Shown: one piece after another, positions 43,957-56,268 of the stretch
How the letters are laid out: each line of letters starts with the position of its first letter
How positions within the stretch are numbered: the first letter of the stretch is position 1
Source of the DNA: Heterobilharzia americana
Taxonomy: Eukaryota > Platyhelminthes > Trematoda > Strigeidida > Schistosomatidae
Reading direction: 5' to 3'
Assembly (NCBI GenBank): GCA_944470555.2
Contig: OX104127.1
Location: forward strand, 157,765,276-157,829,275
DNA: 64,000 bases
Made by a program: the position numbers and the translations under genes
The notes under the pieces: model-generated
The model's input: the letters and a program-made list of their open reading frames with translations, nothing else
Database searches by the model: none
Told to the model about the DNA's origin: nothing

Positions 43957-45175
43957 TTGGTGATAAGAATGGATATAAGTAGTATGTTGAGAAGGCGGCA
44001 GAAATCATAGGGAATTACCAACAATGGGTAAGGATTCTGAGACTGAATCTTATCTATCAGCAAGACTGCCGTCACCGCATATATTAGACACACGATCTCT
44101 TGATCATTTATTCGCATTATAGCATACACAGCACCTCTATCTATGGCTCCTACAACATCTAGTCTACTCAGCAAAACAGAACTCATATTATATCTTCAAA
44201 ACGTTTTCTTTTTTGTCTCTCCGAACAGTTCCTCTACTAGTGTCCCAGTTTTCACATGCAAAGCATTTACTCTGTCTGTTGATATGAATTCAAAGTGCAG
44301 CCACCTCCTCCTGAAGGTTGTCGATTTGTTTTTACCAGTTATTTACCTCTGGTGGCTCCACCGCAGCTACTGCTCTAACCATTAGGTGTCTGGCTACCTT
44401 GATCAGCTCACTAATATCCATGGGTTGGGCTGCGTTAACTAGTCGTAACCAGTGGGCTATGGCATTCGGGACACTTTTGGTGAACTGTGCAGTCAGCAAC
44501 TGCACTGCACAGTCCTCATCCAAAGTGGGAAGTGTTCATCGAAGTAGTTCAGCCAATTTCACAATCAATACCAGCGGATCTTCATCTATTCCAAGTTTCG
44601 TTCCCCGGAATTGCTGCATCGCCAAATCCCTATCCACTGGGCTGTCAAATTCCGCCTCCAGATGTCCAACTGTTCTCTGCCAAGTCTCCATCTCATCTTA
44701 GTGTTCCACGCCGTTATATGCCGCTTTTGCTCTACCCCTCAGCAATATGCCAAGCACCAGGAACTTCACTCCTAGATCTCGGACACCCACCAGCTCTGCG
44801 GCTGGCTCGAAATTCGTTAGGAATACCTTGATGTCTTCATCCTCGAACACTGTAGGTCACGGAATCTTCATTACGCCCAGAAGTAGGGGCACTTATTGTA
44901 GGAAATGAGAAGACCGAGACGAAGGAAAAAATGTTTATTATTGACATATCATACACTAGTCATCAAATATGGTGCAAACTTTGCACTCAGACAGTCAGTT
45001 GCATAATGTGCTTCATTTCTCTTCCGCTCCTACCTTGATTTGCTCTTAATACTCCTGTGTTGTATCTTGCTTTTTCCTGGTCGGAATCTTTACCCATTGC
45101 TAGTAATTGCCTATGATTTCTGTCACCCTCTCAACATATACTACTTATATCTATTCTAATCAGTAATGCCCACTA
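43957..45175 (-). mobile_element. Gag-bearing insertion with inverted ends inside a PLE
   Basis: The ends 43957-44045 and about 45085-45175 are reverse complements of each other (both outer ends read TAGTGGGC...), about 90 bases with some mismatches. Between them the minus strand carries an LTR-type gag: leader and polyadenylation-like sequence (44890-45080), capsid (44480-44880), then LLTAQFTKSVPNAIAH (44332-44523) and a zinc-knuckle region decayed after CFAC (about 44270). Inverted ends are not expected for an LTR element, so this is either a rearranged copy or a TIR element that captured gag. Confidence 0.55.
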
Positions 45176-45930
45176 CAGTAGTATTAGTGACACAGATGTT
45201 ATACATAACAATTCTAAAATTAATTGTAATTTTGGTGGCGATACTGGTGATAGGTTTGAGAGAGAGAATTCAACGCCTCTACTGCGTTACTATGCTAAAA
45301 AAGGCGCCTCAGAAGCGTTACGAAGAATTCTCAATAAGTCTGACATTAGAATGGCACTCAAACCAACGGATTCGCTTAGAATCAAGCTTTTCAGGTTGAA
45401 ATATCGTATTTAGGCAAAATAACTTATTTTATTGAATCCCTTGGAGTGATTAAACGGTCAAATGCATTGGTCAGAGTACTTGACAAAGGTCAGTTAGGCA
45501 AAACGAACACAAAAACTAAGCTAAATCGAAACTGATAGTTCCTAATAAGATAAGAAACATAGGGAAAAGTTCGACTATAGCTAGGCATGCAGTTACACAC
45601 AATACGGTGAGATAGGGCGACAGTATTAAATTTAGGTGGACGGAGAGATTGATAACCAAATCTTTGTCTATCGAATCAACACCTAATATATATATATCAG
45701 AAATATGGAAACTCCTGCTACTCTTATCACATAAGAGGAGAGAAGATAACGACTATATAAAAAATGTCTCAAAGTTGTGAAGTTATTTTGATATGTATAT
45801 GGACAATAGATTAGGTCCGAAACATTATCCAGTAAATGATACTATCCCACCATGTGATGCATCTAATAAACAGACCAAAATGGAATTACAATCTACCACA
45901 GTGCCCAAGTTTTACTCTTATATTAAGAAA
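45176..45930 (+). mobile_element. Penelope-like element, right piece of an interrupted copy
   Basis: The plus strand gives the linker and the region before the endonuclease (RENSTPLLRYYAKKGASEALR, split by frame). It then gives 3' sequence with 'tcgactatagctaggcatgc' and the terminal repeat at 45790-45930. It is degenerate; the catalytic endonuclease segment is not recognisable. Confidence 0.65.
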
Positions 45931-46149
45931 AGACCGCTTTGGATAAGTACAAGTTCCTATCCAACATACTACGTCATTTTCCTTTTGGATCCTGAAGGTT
46001 TAAAGTTACACGACTTCAGTTGAATAATCGACTAGAGCATACACTGTTACCTGGATTCATTCTGTTTGGCTGACTACAAAGCGGGTAGAAATTTAACCCG
46101 ATAGAAATTTGGAAGGCTTGAATTAGCTCGATCTGGCTAGTTTCTGACA
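45931..46149. other. Unassigned spacer
   Basis: No feature recognised. Confidence 0.3.
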
Positions 46150-46890
46150 GAATTTCAGCTCCTTTGCAGAAGGCGTGTTCAGTATTTGCCAACTTACGTC
46201 ACCTGTTTCTCCGGTGAGATATCGGATAACCGATTAAAAGGCGGGGATACTACACAGCATTCCGTCCTGTCATGTAATATGGCTGTGTAACATAGCCATT
46301 AGAAGTAGAAGGTTAAGAGCGGTTACATGTTTTCGATCATACGTGTTTTCACAGCATTGCTTACTTGGGCTAGAATCACCATATGAGCAATATTGGGGTC
46401 GGGCAAAAGTTTCTAAGGACAGAAGGCTTGCACATATACTGCACATGCCGAACTTCCTAAAAATGCTGGGGGAATTCGGATTGAGGTTGAAGAGGGTTCA
46501 GTGTGGTTACACTAAGATGTGACACCAGTGCATAGAGTGCCCGATAGCAAGTCTTAGCCATGTGAGGAGATACAGACTACCTGCCAGGTGTTCCCAATAT
46601 CACAGGAATCAGTGGTTGAGGACTGACTCTTAGTGGCATGGGTGAAAATCGGTCATAATCACGTAGATGTGTTCGATGCCCAACATCTCTTAAAGCTTGA
46701 ATGTTTTGACTGACCTAATTCCTTGGTTTCCTCTCACTTCATACACTTTTACTTATCGTTACTTCAGCCTTTCCTATCTACTTATTCTTTGTATACTACT
46801 GCGAAGTATATCAACTTGAACCAATGCATTTATGTACGAGTTGCTACGTTGATTTAGACTTTCCTAACCATAGGTTAGGTTAGACAACAC
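46150..46890 (+). mobile_element. Second non-LTR family, decayed 3' part
   Basis: C-terminal remnants (RAVTCFRSYVFSQHCLL, LAHILHMPNFLK, 'CIECPIASLSHVRRYRLPA') and the shared family 3' end at about 46690-46880. Several stops. Confidence 0.6.
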
Positions 46891-47516
46891 ACTGTAAGAG
46901 GCCTCTCACACTGACCTCCTAATTTGGCTGGCATGATAAGACTCTCTCTAGGCACACCAATGGTGAGCGCGAACCACAATTACGAAGAAGCCGTATAACC
47001 TGATCAAAAATCATTAGGTCAGTAATAATCTGTATGATTGAGCAGATTACGACACGAATATTTAACAATCGATAATGAATTAAAAAACTAAAATGACAGA
47101 ATAGCATAGTTCTTGACTAAGGTGTATAATACAAACTCTTTTCGACTTCAAAGACCACAGACTATACAATAATTGGTCGTCACTGAAAAGAAACCAGTTT
47201 CATGCTGTTTAGTTGTGCGTGCTGATGGAATTCTATTGATCTTCTGGCAATGTAGTCATTAGGCAAGGATATTCAGTCACGTGTTACACTTTCATAGGTA
47301 TAAGTTGGTTGGAGGCAATCGGCAGGAAGTCCTACTTCGTCGATTTTTCTCTCATGTTGACAGCCATCTACAAGGTGTATATGCAATAGGTTATGAATGA
47401 AATAGCTCGTTTGATCGTCTGCATAATAGCTTAACTTTGGTGAATTAATAGTTTCACAGAACAAGTATTTAAAACAACAACAACCATAAAACACATCGCT
47501 AGACACATTCATTACA
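46891..47516. other. Spacer without recognised feature
   Basis: Short open stretches on the minus strand (46919-47107, 47273-47512) have no recognisable product. Confidence 0.35.
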
Positions 47517-47665
47517 TTATTATATTATTATTTTTCCCTTGGGTTCCAAGTGAAACATAGGGCTTCAGCAGCACACCTCTATTGCACTCTGTTCTCCACA
47601 GTCTTTTGAACCTGTCACCACGACTGCCAGAAGCTTTCATTTCTTCCTCACATGATCTCCTTCAT
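47517..47665 (-). mobile_element. RTE/SR2-type retrotransposon 3' tail
   Basis: It starts with a (TTA)n tail and 'cccttgggttcc', the family 3' end in reverse, and stops after about 150 bases exactly at the inner edge of arm B2. Confidence 0.7.
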
Positions 47666-48430
47666 GTGAATGCCAAACGAGCCTTCTGCGCTCATGCCAC
47701 TTGTCAGAGAAGTGAAGTAGTTGACGCAGTTCACCATTTCACTTCTTCTCAGTAAGCTGTGAGCAGTCTCAGATCAGTCCTGAAACATCATCTAACATTT
47801 GTCAGATGCAAAACCTATCCCAAACAGATTTTTACTCAACGTGTTTGCAAGACCCTGCACTTTGTCAGCGTCTTCATCCAAGAGGACAATATCATCTACA
47901 TACTCCAAATCGACCAGATGACTTTGAGGCAGTAGACTGATGCTTGTGAAGTGCATTAGTACATCCATAACGAAATTAAACAAGAACACTGATAATGGTC
48001 TTCCCCAGCAGACACCACAAGATGTCGTCAATCCTTAAAACAACTCTAAATCATCCATTTACGCAGGTGAATGAGTTTGAGTAGCTGGTTTTGATCAGTG
48101 TTACACACTTTCTGGGTAATCCCCTCATTGTTAGACATTTCCATAACACCTGACGGTCAACATTGTTGAATATCGTCTTCAGGTCAAAATATAAGGCGTT
48201 TTGACCACCAGCAATCATACATGTGTTCTGTGATCTGTGGATACAACCTCAGGCAGGCACCAGATCTGGACGAGTTTGCGTTGAGAAAATCCTCATCGTC
48301 AATAGGCTACAGAAGACATGTATGCTTACTGGTGGTCAATACACCACATATTTTGACCTGAAGTCGGCATTCGACTCTGTTGACAGTAGGATGTTGTGAT
48401 ACTGTCTGACTGAGAGATGAATACAAGACA
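47666..48430 (-). mobile_element. Second non-LTR family, RT fragments (B2)
   Basis: The mirror of 16320-17067: the catalytic LEYVDDIVLLDEDADK is kept (47792-48031), together with the small internal inverted repeat (about 48170-48420). Confidence 0.7.
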
Positions 48431-49044
48431 AGTTTTCTTAGCTTATTATTGTCCAGCTCTAGTAACGTGTCAGATAACTATGAACCTGAGGATTTTACAA
48501 ACTATTTCGGTTAAACTAATTCTCATCTGTCTGTCCTGACATTTCTCTCCTTTGTTATAAACTGGAATGATCATTGAAGTAAACTAGTCTGATGGAACTG
48601 CCTCTGATTTCTACACACTAACTAGTACCTCAGTTATTCTACTTGGTAACAGACATTTTCGTAAGCTTCTTAACTGAGTCTCATTCTACCATTAAGACAT
48701 CTAAGAAATCTGAATCAATTAGAGGGATTTTTACCTGGTTATATATTCAGTTTAAGGCCTTTTATTTCAGATTTATTATTCTAACAATTAAGTCGTTTAA
48801 CACCAGCATTATCATTGGCTTATATAGTTTTCCTCTTTCTCCCAAACGTTAGAAAATTCATTAAACTGGGTGGCGAAGAACAAGGCAACATTTAGATAGC
48901 GATGAACATCATTTTGATATATGTTCCATTCTATAGATTACAAAGTGCTCCTCAGTTGGAATATGTTGTTAGTGTACAGAAAATTTTTTCAGACTGGTGT
49001 AGGAAGTACTTTTCCATACTTTAGACACAGTTCATGAATGGCGC
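48431..49044. other. Arm B2 DNA without recognised feature
   Basis: The mirror of 15701-16319. Confidence 0.35.
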
Positions 49045-49415
49045 TCATTATTATTATTATTATTATTTGTCCCTTGGCTTCCTAGTGAATCATACGGCTT
49101 CACTAGCACGTCCACATTCCACTCTCTTATCTCCAGTCTTTTCAACCTCACTCCACCAATATCCACAAGCTCTCATTTCTTCCTCACATACCATCTCCTC
49201 CATGTCACCCTCACCTCAGACACCCAACTCATCATTTCCCATATGGGTTACACTCGATGACCTGACCTGGCGCATGATGTCCTCAGTCGGCCTTCTCAGT
49301 GTATGCCCAATACAGTCAATCTCCACTTCCTTCCAAGCATGTTTGTTGAGTGATAGGTTCATGCTTCGTTGCTTGCCAGAGTGAGTTCCTTGTTGCTTAT
49401 TCTTTCTGGCCATGA
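49045..49415 (-). mobile_element. RTE/SR2-type retrotransposon 3' tail (B2)
   Basis: The mirror of 15335-15700. The (TTA)n tail is longer here (about 49047-49067). Confidence 0.8.
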
Positions 49416-49789
49416 ATGGCGTCCATTACCAAGTATTAAATACTCTAACTTCATTGATGAAACCCAAGTCTAATGAAAAACTGACTAGCTTTCTGTAACC
49501 AAGATAACTCAGCAAGTTGCTGTTATCAAGATGATTCATTCATGAAAATCGGTATTCTACCAAACCTCACTTCTGTTATATGAAACAAAACTTTTGATAT
49601 TCAGATTTTCTCCTATACATGTATCGACTAGACCTTACTACTAACAAGATAGATTACAATAGTATGAATGATAAAACTGAATTGATTGGAAATCAGTGGT
49701 ATCATTTGGTGTGAAAACATTTCCCTGCTTCTATTGACATCTTTTTATTACCTGAAATTATACTGAAATAAAACTCACCAACAGAGTTT
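49416..49789. other. Arm B2 DNA without recognised feature
   Basis: The mirror of 14991-15334. Confidence 0.3.
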
Positions 49790-50130
49790 AGGATACACAT
49801 CTCGTTCAACATAGAACTCATCAGCTGCATGAACTAGCACCGCAATCAGTGATTTCGTTCCCATCATGATTCAAACTTCACACTGTGAAGCGTTGTCCAC
49901 TAGGCCATTGGAGTATGAAAGCTACCTCTTGTACAATGGGTATCAGTTGTTTTTCGATACTTGCGATTTTGTACTGCTGTAAAGCGTCTAAGTGCTCCAT
50001 CGCAGTTGGTAGGTAGGTGGTCTCCTATGCACGCATCCTTCCCTCCATTATCAATCACTAAGATGAATATAACACAATGAATATTTAACAGTATCGAGCG
50101 AGGCATTCTCATAGGATCCCATCAATCAAC
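49790..50130 (-). mobile_element. Sm-alpha-like SINE with mutated hammerhead (B2)
   Basis: The mirror of 14625-14990. The core CTGATGA and stem II are intact, and GAAA is changed to GAGA as in B1. Confidence 0.65.
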
Positions 50131-50529
50131 AGAGGTAGAGTAAATGGATACTGTAAAGTAGCTGGAAATTCCAAGCATCAAATAATAAAATATAACAAAA
50201 TTTATTTGTAATAAATCGTAAGTATACAAAAGTGCTGTTGAGCATTGAATGAAACAGATAACCTTCAAAATCACCTTGTCATCAATATTGGCTTTTTCAA
50301 AAACAGTTCATGAAGTATAAATCAACACAAGGTAATCCTTAAAGCAAAATGAATCTATCTGTCTAAGATGCTAACACCTGATTACTTAATTCGCCTTAAC
50401 TGTGTTGAACTATGTCTCTGGTATTGTTATTTAATCATAGGTGAAAGGTTTCATGAAAGTAGCCTTCAAATGATTCTTTCTTTCTTAAAAAAACATATTT
50501 AATCCATAGTTTTCTAGTTATTACTTACA
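50131..50529. other. Arm B2 DNA without recognised feature
   Basis: The mirror of 14226-14624. Confidence 0.3.
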
Positions 50530-51490
50530 TTTCATAAGAACCAACCTAAGCTGGACCGGAGAAAATATCCTAGAAGAAGATTTCGATTTCGCCAATGACT
50601 TGTGTCTAATGTCACACAACCTCGAAGGTCTATAGACAAAATCCAACAAGTTGACAGGAGAGGTAGGGCAGTGACGATAGGACTTCCTTCAGGTGAAGGT
50701 AGAGAATACAAGGAGTGATGAAGACACTCAACCAACACGAACAGCAATAACAACAAGCTCCAATCACCATCAACAGGAGAAACTTAAAGGAAGTAGTCTC
50801 TTTCACCTACCTATCTAGTGGGGCAGCATCGTTTCAACTACAGGCGTTTGTGGTGGCACAGGCACAGACGAGGATGTCAAAGCCAGTCAGGATTGGAAAA
50901 GACAACAAGATAGGCGTTCATTAACCTGAAACCAATGTGGAGATCTGCTGCACTCAGCACAAACCGTGAACAACATTCAGATTCTCAACAGTAATTCAAT
51001 CAAGTTAGTGCTTCTATGTGATGGTTCAGAAAGTGGGTGCGTTATGAAAAGCATTTCGAGCAAACTACAGATATTATGAACAACTGCCGCCCACGCTGAC
51101 TCATTACTGAAGATCAGATGGTCAGAATAGTAAGGATAAGCAACAAGGAACTCACTCTGGCTGGCAACGATCCAACGAAGCATCAACCTACCACTCATCA
51201 AATATGCATTGGAAGGAAATGGGGATGGACTGTATTGAGCATACACTGAGAAGGCTATTCGGGGAAATCACGCACCAGTTCAGTTGCTCGAGTGTAACCC
51301 ATATGGGAAACGACGAGTTGAGTGTCCGAGGTGAGGATGACATGGAGGAGATGGTGTTTGAGAAAGAAATGAGAGCTTGTAGGCAGAGGTGGAGCCAGGT
51401 TCAAAAGTTTGCAGAGAAGAGAGTGGAATGTGGACGTGCTACTGAAGCCCCTATGTTCCATTAGGAAGCCAAGAGGCAAATAATAATAAT
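50530..51490 (+). mobile_element. RTE/SR2-type retrotransposon 3' fragment (B2)
   Basis: The mirror of 13262-14225, with its (AAT)n tail at 51478-51492. The open stretch at 51204-51464 encodes the extreme C-terminus. Confidence 0.75.
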
Positions 51491-51740
51491 AAATTACCAA
51501 TCACATGGTAATGTTTTATAAATAATGATGTCAATAATCAGTAGAGTAATTAAAATTGGGAATATGAAGCAGGTTATTCTTAGGTAAATGGAGTGATTTT
51601 TGATGAGTGTTCAGTCATTCATAATAAGCGATTGCGTAACAGTAAGAAAACAAATCAATAATGATAGAAAGACGAAGAAAAGGATGAGGTGTACAAAGTA
51701 ATACTAGAAGTTATATCATGTTGACGGCCAAGGTAATGAA

Positions 51741-51962
51741 TGTGAAAATGAAATCCTGAGTTCTGTTCAGGTTCTAATGTGATACTGATTGGTAGGTGAC
51801 AATCATTAAACTTGTTAACTATAGTCCCAGTATCTGTATTTTGATTGCATATACTAAATGTATCATCCATGTATCTTTTATAGAGGTAAAAATTATCAGT
51901 TGTTGACTGAAGCATACTACATTTTCCATAAAGCTGCTGGTTGAATGCTTTATGATACATTC
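51741..51962 (-). mobile_element. Penelope-like RT fragment
   Basis: The minus strand encodes a PLE reverse transcriptase piece with the catalytic box RYMDDTF (about 51860-51880), followed by ISITLEPEQNSGFHF. At 51740 it jumps in frame into the 3' end sequence of arm B2, consistent with an internal deletion of a PLE copy. Confidence 0.65.
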
Positions 51963-53490
51963 AGCATGTGTGGTCAAAATACAGATGTTTAGACTGTATT
52001 TGAAACGTTCTTCCTGAGTTGCTCGCTCCTAAGTTGGTACCCATGTCACCGCACCCATTAGAATTAATTTGACGTCGCGATCTGAGATGGGGTCTTGTCC
52101 AGTACTGATTGCAATTGTCTCTAAAATTCTTCCTCCTTCTCTTGATCCACATTATTTGTAGGTGCTTATCGTAGCATTGAATGGTTGGCACTTTCTTTCC
52201 TTTTGAGTTGAATCTTGCTATCATGATCCTGATCCTCAAGGATGTTCCTCAATGTCTCCCATTTCGTCTTGATGACTGACGTGAAGATGTCTCTTGTGGT
52301 TTCGTCCTTCACTTTCTCTTCTGAGTGATCAACTTGAATTGTGGTCGTCCATCACCAGCTTCTTTCAACTGAAGGCTTTAAACTTCGTTTTGAATGTAGG
52401 TTGCTTGCACTAGGTAGTGAGTGATTGGTGTGTACCACCTACATCTGCTCCTCTTCCTTCATCTTGTGTCCAGTAGACTGGTTGCATCTCCACTCTCTTC
52501 AGATTGAGATGAAGTTGATCTGAGTTTTAGTGTGTCCATCTGGTGAAATCAAATTCGTGTGGCTTTGTGAATATCCTTGTGTTTGTATACACTGTCTCGT
52601 CTCCAATCGCCCGATCGTGGAATGTACAGAAATCTGCAAACAGTTCTCCATTCTCATTCATCATCTCACCGATTGCTTCTCGATTCATGATGAGTCTTCT
52701 TCCTATGTTGTCTGCTCCCAGTCTGGCATTCATGTCACCCACCCCACCCATTAGAATGAATTTGATGTCGCCAACTGAGGGTGGTGTTTTTTCCACTACT
52801 GATGGTAGTTGTCTTTAGAATTCCTCCTCCTTCTCTTGATCCGCATTATTTGTAGGTGCATAGCGTAGTGTAGCATTGTATGATTGCAACTTTTCTTCCT
52901 TTTCAGTTGAATCTTTCTGTCATGATCGTGATGCTGCAGGAGGAGATTGGTTCCGACTGGATGAGAGAGAGGCTTCGATGGTGTTGGAGACATCATGATA
53001 GCTACTCGAAAGCTCAGTGTGCTGAGCTTGTGGTTGTCTTCTGGGTGACAATATTGGAGTAGATTATTGACCCGTCCCCAGTTGACAGTTTGCAGAGTCC
53101 AATTCCATTCCATCCACAGATTCCTCGAAGATTCCTAGCACTTCCATTCTGTATCTTCTCATCTGTTTTGCAACCAGGGCAGCCTTGCCAGCAAGCCTGC
53201 TTCAAACATTGTTCGGACATTCCGTGTCCCCATTCTAACATTCACTTTCATCGAGAGAGAGGTGACACATCGACCAATTGGCTTCCCGAAGGCTTTCACT
53301 AACTGGCGTCCTTTCGCCTCTCTGACTCCAGTAAGGAATAAGTTTAATTTTATTTTTCTATACTTACTTTGTTCTTTGAAGTTCCTTTAGCGATTAAATT
53401 GGTTTTCCGGGGTATGGTTGGTAGCCCTATGCCCAACCTTCCGTTTTTATTCGGGCTTAGGACCGACTAATAACCAGCGAATTACTTATC
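51963..53490 (-). mobile_element. RTE/SR2-type retrotransposon, 5' region and endonuclease
   Basis: On the minus strand: 5' leader (53312-53490, shared with 1-200), the endonuclease start (GTRNVRTMFEAG, about 53225), then a well-preserved metal-site segment (GDMNARLGADNIGRR, NENGELFADFC) inside 52527-52796. After it comes the start of the linker, partly repeated near 52000-52240. A segment at 51963-52240 repeats endonuclease-linked sequence, so two copies may be joined. The open frames are broken by stops. Confidence 0.7.
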
Positions 53491-53775
53491 CAGAGCTACC
53501 TTGTCAAACTCCCAAAGAAGGGTGACCGAAGTCTTTACAAGAACTGGCGCCGTATCACCCTCCTGTCCACCTCAAGCAAAATTTTATCCCGCATCATACT
53601 GGAGAGACTAAAGGATGCTCTGGATTCAAAATTACGACTCTAACAGGTTGGTTGGATTCAGGCAGTGGTAGAGTCAGGTTGAAAAGATGTCAGAGAAGAG
53701 AGTGGAATGTAGACGTGCTAGTAAAGCTGTATGTTTTACTAGGAACCCAAGGGACAATTAATATATAATAATAAT
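53490..53775 (+). mobile_element. RTE/SR2-type fragment with a large internal deletion
   Basis: RT sequence (GDRSLYKNWRRITLLST, IILERLKDALDSKL) jumps near 53660 directly to the extreme 3' end of the element (53665-53775) and an AAT-rich tail. The plus orientation is opposite to the 5' copy beside it. Confidence 0.65.
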
Positions 53776-53960
53776 AATTTAGCTCAATGATAACATGCTG
53801 ACCATATAACCTGAAGGTCCTAGATTCAATCGCTGGCTGGTGTATACTACTAAGGAGTCGCATATTAGGAAGAAACATCTGTTCAATGCTCTCAAGTTTC
53901 GATTACTATTTCATCGGATATCAGTCCATAATGACTAATATAATAACTTCCAAAAATGAA
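53776..53960 (+). mobile_element. SINE family 2, decayed copy
   Basis: 'AGCTCAATGATAACATGCTG' A-box region, a weak B-box, and a ribozyme block whose core is CTAAGGA. It is inactive by inspection. Confidence 0.5.
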
Positions 53961-54879
53961 GATTTTGTTCTCAGTTATGTCTTTATTCTATTTCTTAAGA
54001 AACTGATTATGCGTTCAAATGAATTCTAACAAATCACCAGCATAACTACTTTGAAAAAACCTGTATGTTTTTCAAATCATCTTAAAAATTTCAATCATCC
54101 ATCAACATTTAAGGGCTTGTATATATAGATATTAGGGCGTTACCGATAGAAAGAAACATAGCGAATGAATATGTCAATTCTTCTGAACTACTTAGCCTTT
54201 TCTTTTTATAAAATATTCTGTCACGTAATAATGTTACACTAAAAAGGTATTAAAAATGAAAATGTCATCCTTTCTTATTCTATAGTTCTAAGAATCTTTA
54301 AATTTAATAACTAGTCAATAAATAGGTTTCTATTTTACCAATATTCACCTTTTACTTTACTGTACACAAAGTGTAGTCGTTTGGTTAACAATACATCCTG
54401 TGTAAGTTATTTATCCACTATAGTGTTGTACATTATGCGTATTAGTATTACTTGTTGGTGGTAGTTAGTTGATAGGAGACCGTAGACTTCTAGGATTTGT
54501 ACTTGTTGGCACTCATCAGCATAATTCGTCTGCAATCCTAAAGATATGATCGACTCTTTGTGTGACTGTATTATATACAAGATGTATTCAACATGAGGAT
54601 AACACATGAAGGTTGACTAAAGTCTATGTACCATATATACTAGACAAGTGATCAAGTTATTGAATAATCGAATAGAGAGGTAACCATACTGCTCATGAAT
54701 TGTGAGATATTGATACCCATGGCAAGGCATGTCATGAAGGTCTATCGTCCAGTAAAACAATGGAATGGAATATTCTCATGCTTAAGACACATGGCATATC
54801 ATAACAATTAGTCATATTGGAATCCTATCAGATTACAACAGTTGGGTGAAATCACTACATCAGTAATACAAAGGTGAGG
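53961..54879. other. Spacer without recognised feature
   Basis: AT-rich; no gene or repeat recognised. Confidence 0.35.
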
Positions 54880-55190
54880 TCAGGGGTACTAGGCAGGCAA
54901 GGTAAGTCAGCTGATGCGGTTGTATACCTTCATCGACTGAAGTGGCTTGGATATATGCTGTGCATGCTAAGCCACCGCCTACCTTGAGGTACCGTGCGCG
55001 TGGAAGTTGGATTACATTGAAACAGAGTTCGGAGTGGGCAGACCAACATGTGACAATTGTACATGACACCTCTAACTGTTGGTTTCAGTCGTGTATGCTT
55101 CTTGGTTGGGGTTCATGAGACGGGAGTAGCTGGCGGTTAAGAAGTCTAGGCGAAACGACTGAAAATCTGTCACCATAGCGCAGATGTATT
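54880..55190 (+). mobile_element. Second non-LTR family fragment
   Basis: C-terminal remnants (a 'CMLSHRLP.RARL'-like region in broken frames, then 'CHHSADVF'-like sequence) match the 19560-19850 region. Confidence 0.45.
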
Positions 55191-55194
55191 TATT

Positions 55195-55917
55195 GTTATT
55201 ATTATTTTTCTTTTGGGTTCCCAGTGGAACATAAGGCTTCAGTAGCATGTTACCATTTCACTCTCTTCTCTACAGTCTTTTCAACCTGGATAAACGACTA
55301 CCTAAAAGCTTTCATTTCTTCCTCACACCACCTCATCCATGTCACCCTCAGACGTTAAACTCGTAGACTCCGATTTCGGTTCCACTCGACAGCCCAATCT
55401 GGCCTGGCCTGCATGGTCTGAAGCGTGATCTCCCAAAACGGTCCTCTCAGTTTATGTTCAGTCCAATCCATCTCCACTTTCTTCTTCTGCACATCTGTTA
55501 GCCGATAGGTTGTTGATTGGTTGCCGGCCACAGTGGGTTCCTCCTTGCTTATCCTTTCCGGCCTTCTCATTTGATCTTCAGTATTGGGTGAGCATAAGCG
55601 GAAGCTGTTCATGTATGTTTGCAGTTTGATGGGAATGCTTTTCATAAGGCGCCAAGTCTCTCAACCATCACATAGAAGCACTGACTCACTTAAATGGCAC
55701 TAGTGTTGAAAATCCGAATCTTGTTCATGCTTTATACTGAGTGAAGTGCAGTGCAGTAGATATCAACACTGATCATTTCAGATTAGTGAAGGAAGGCTTG
55801 TCTTGCTGTATTTCCGATCTAGACTTGCTCTGATATCGTAATCTGTGCTTTTGCTACCACAACCTCCTGTAGTTGGGACGATGCTGCCTGCCTGCCTGCC
55901 TGCCTACGTTCTCTCTC
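55195..55917 (-). mobile_element. RTE/SR2-type retrotransposon, 3' piece split by a SINE
   Basis: A minus-strand copy whose 3' end is at 55195 and whose C-terminal region is at 55355-55645. It continues at 56269 beyond the SINE. Confidence 0.7.
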
Positions 55918-56268
55918 TACGTGCTTCGTGAAGTATTCCGAAGTTCCAGTGAGAAGTCGTGACCGGTGGAGTTAAGCCTTATGGTCGTGAGGACAGTTAC
56001 TCAACGATGACATTGGGTGGCGGTTACGCTATATCGTGAGCTAACAGAAGTTGGAAATGTGGAGTATTGGATTCTGACCCAGTGGCTCAATGGCAGCGTG
56101 CTGGCCTCGGAACCTGGAAGTCACTGATTCGATCCCTGGGGGATGGGGTTCGTGGGTGCGCACTGCTGAGGAGTCCCATACTAGTTGGACGAAACACCTC
56201 TCCAGTGCCCCCAGGTTTCCTTTGTTCCTCCAACTGATGTCAGTCTACGATGAATAACAACTTGAAAT
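55918..56268 (+). mobile_element. SINE family 2 inserted into an RTE copy
   Basis: An almost complete family 2 element: 5' block, A-box (GTGGCTCAATGGC), B-box (GATTCGATCCCTGG), ribozyme and 3' end. It is nested in the RTE sequence, so it is younger than that copy. Confidence 0.7.
56160..56208 (+). ncRNA. Hammerhead-like motif with weakened stem III
   Basis: Stem I, core CTGAGGA, stem II GTCC/GGAC and GAAA are all kept. Stem III changed to ACACCTCT, leaving only the A-T pair, and the cleavage triplet becomes CTC. Confidence 0.6.

Larger units (their letters stand above)
47666..51740 (-). repeat. Large inverted repeat B, right arm (B2)
   Basis: The inverse copy of 13016-17067, with scattered substitutions and an indel of about 20 bases near 48055. 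Its outer edge lies inside a PLE fragment where B1 had reached a PLE 3' end, so both copies are bordered by PLE, but by different parts of it. Confidence 0.9.

Noticed and set aside
43914..44831. Several open frames on both strands as host genes
   Set aside because: The minus strand gives LTR-type gag in this interval; the plus-strand frames are its shadows.
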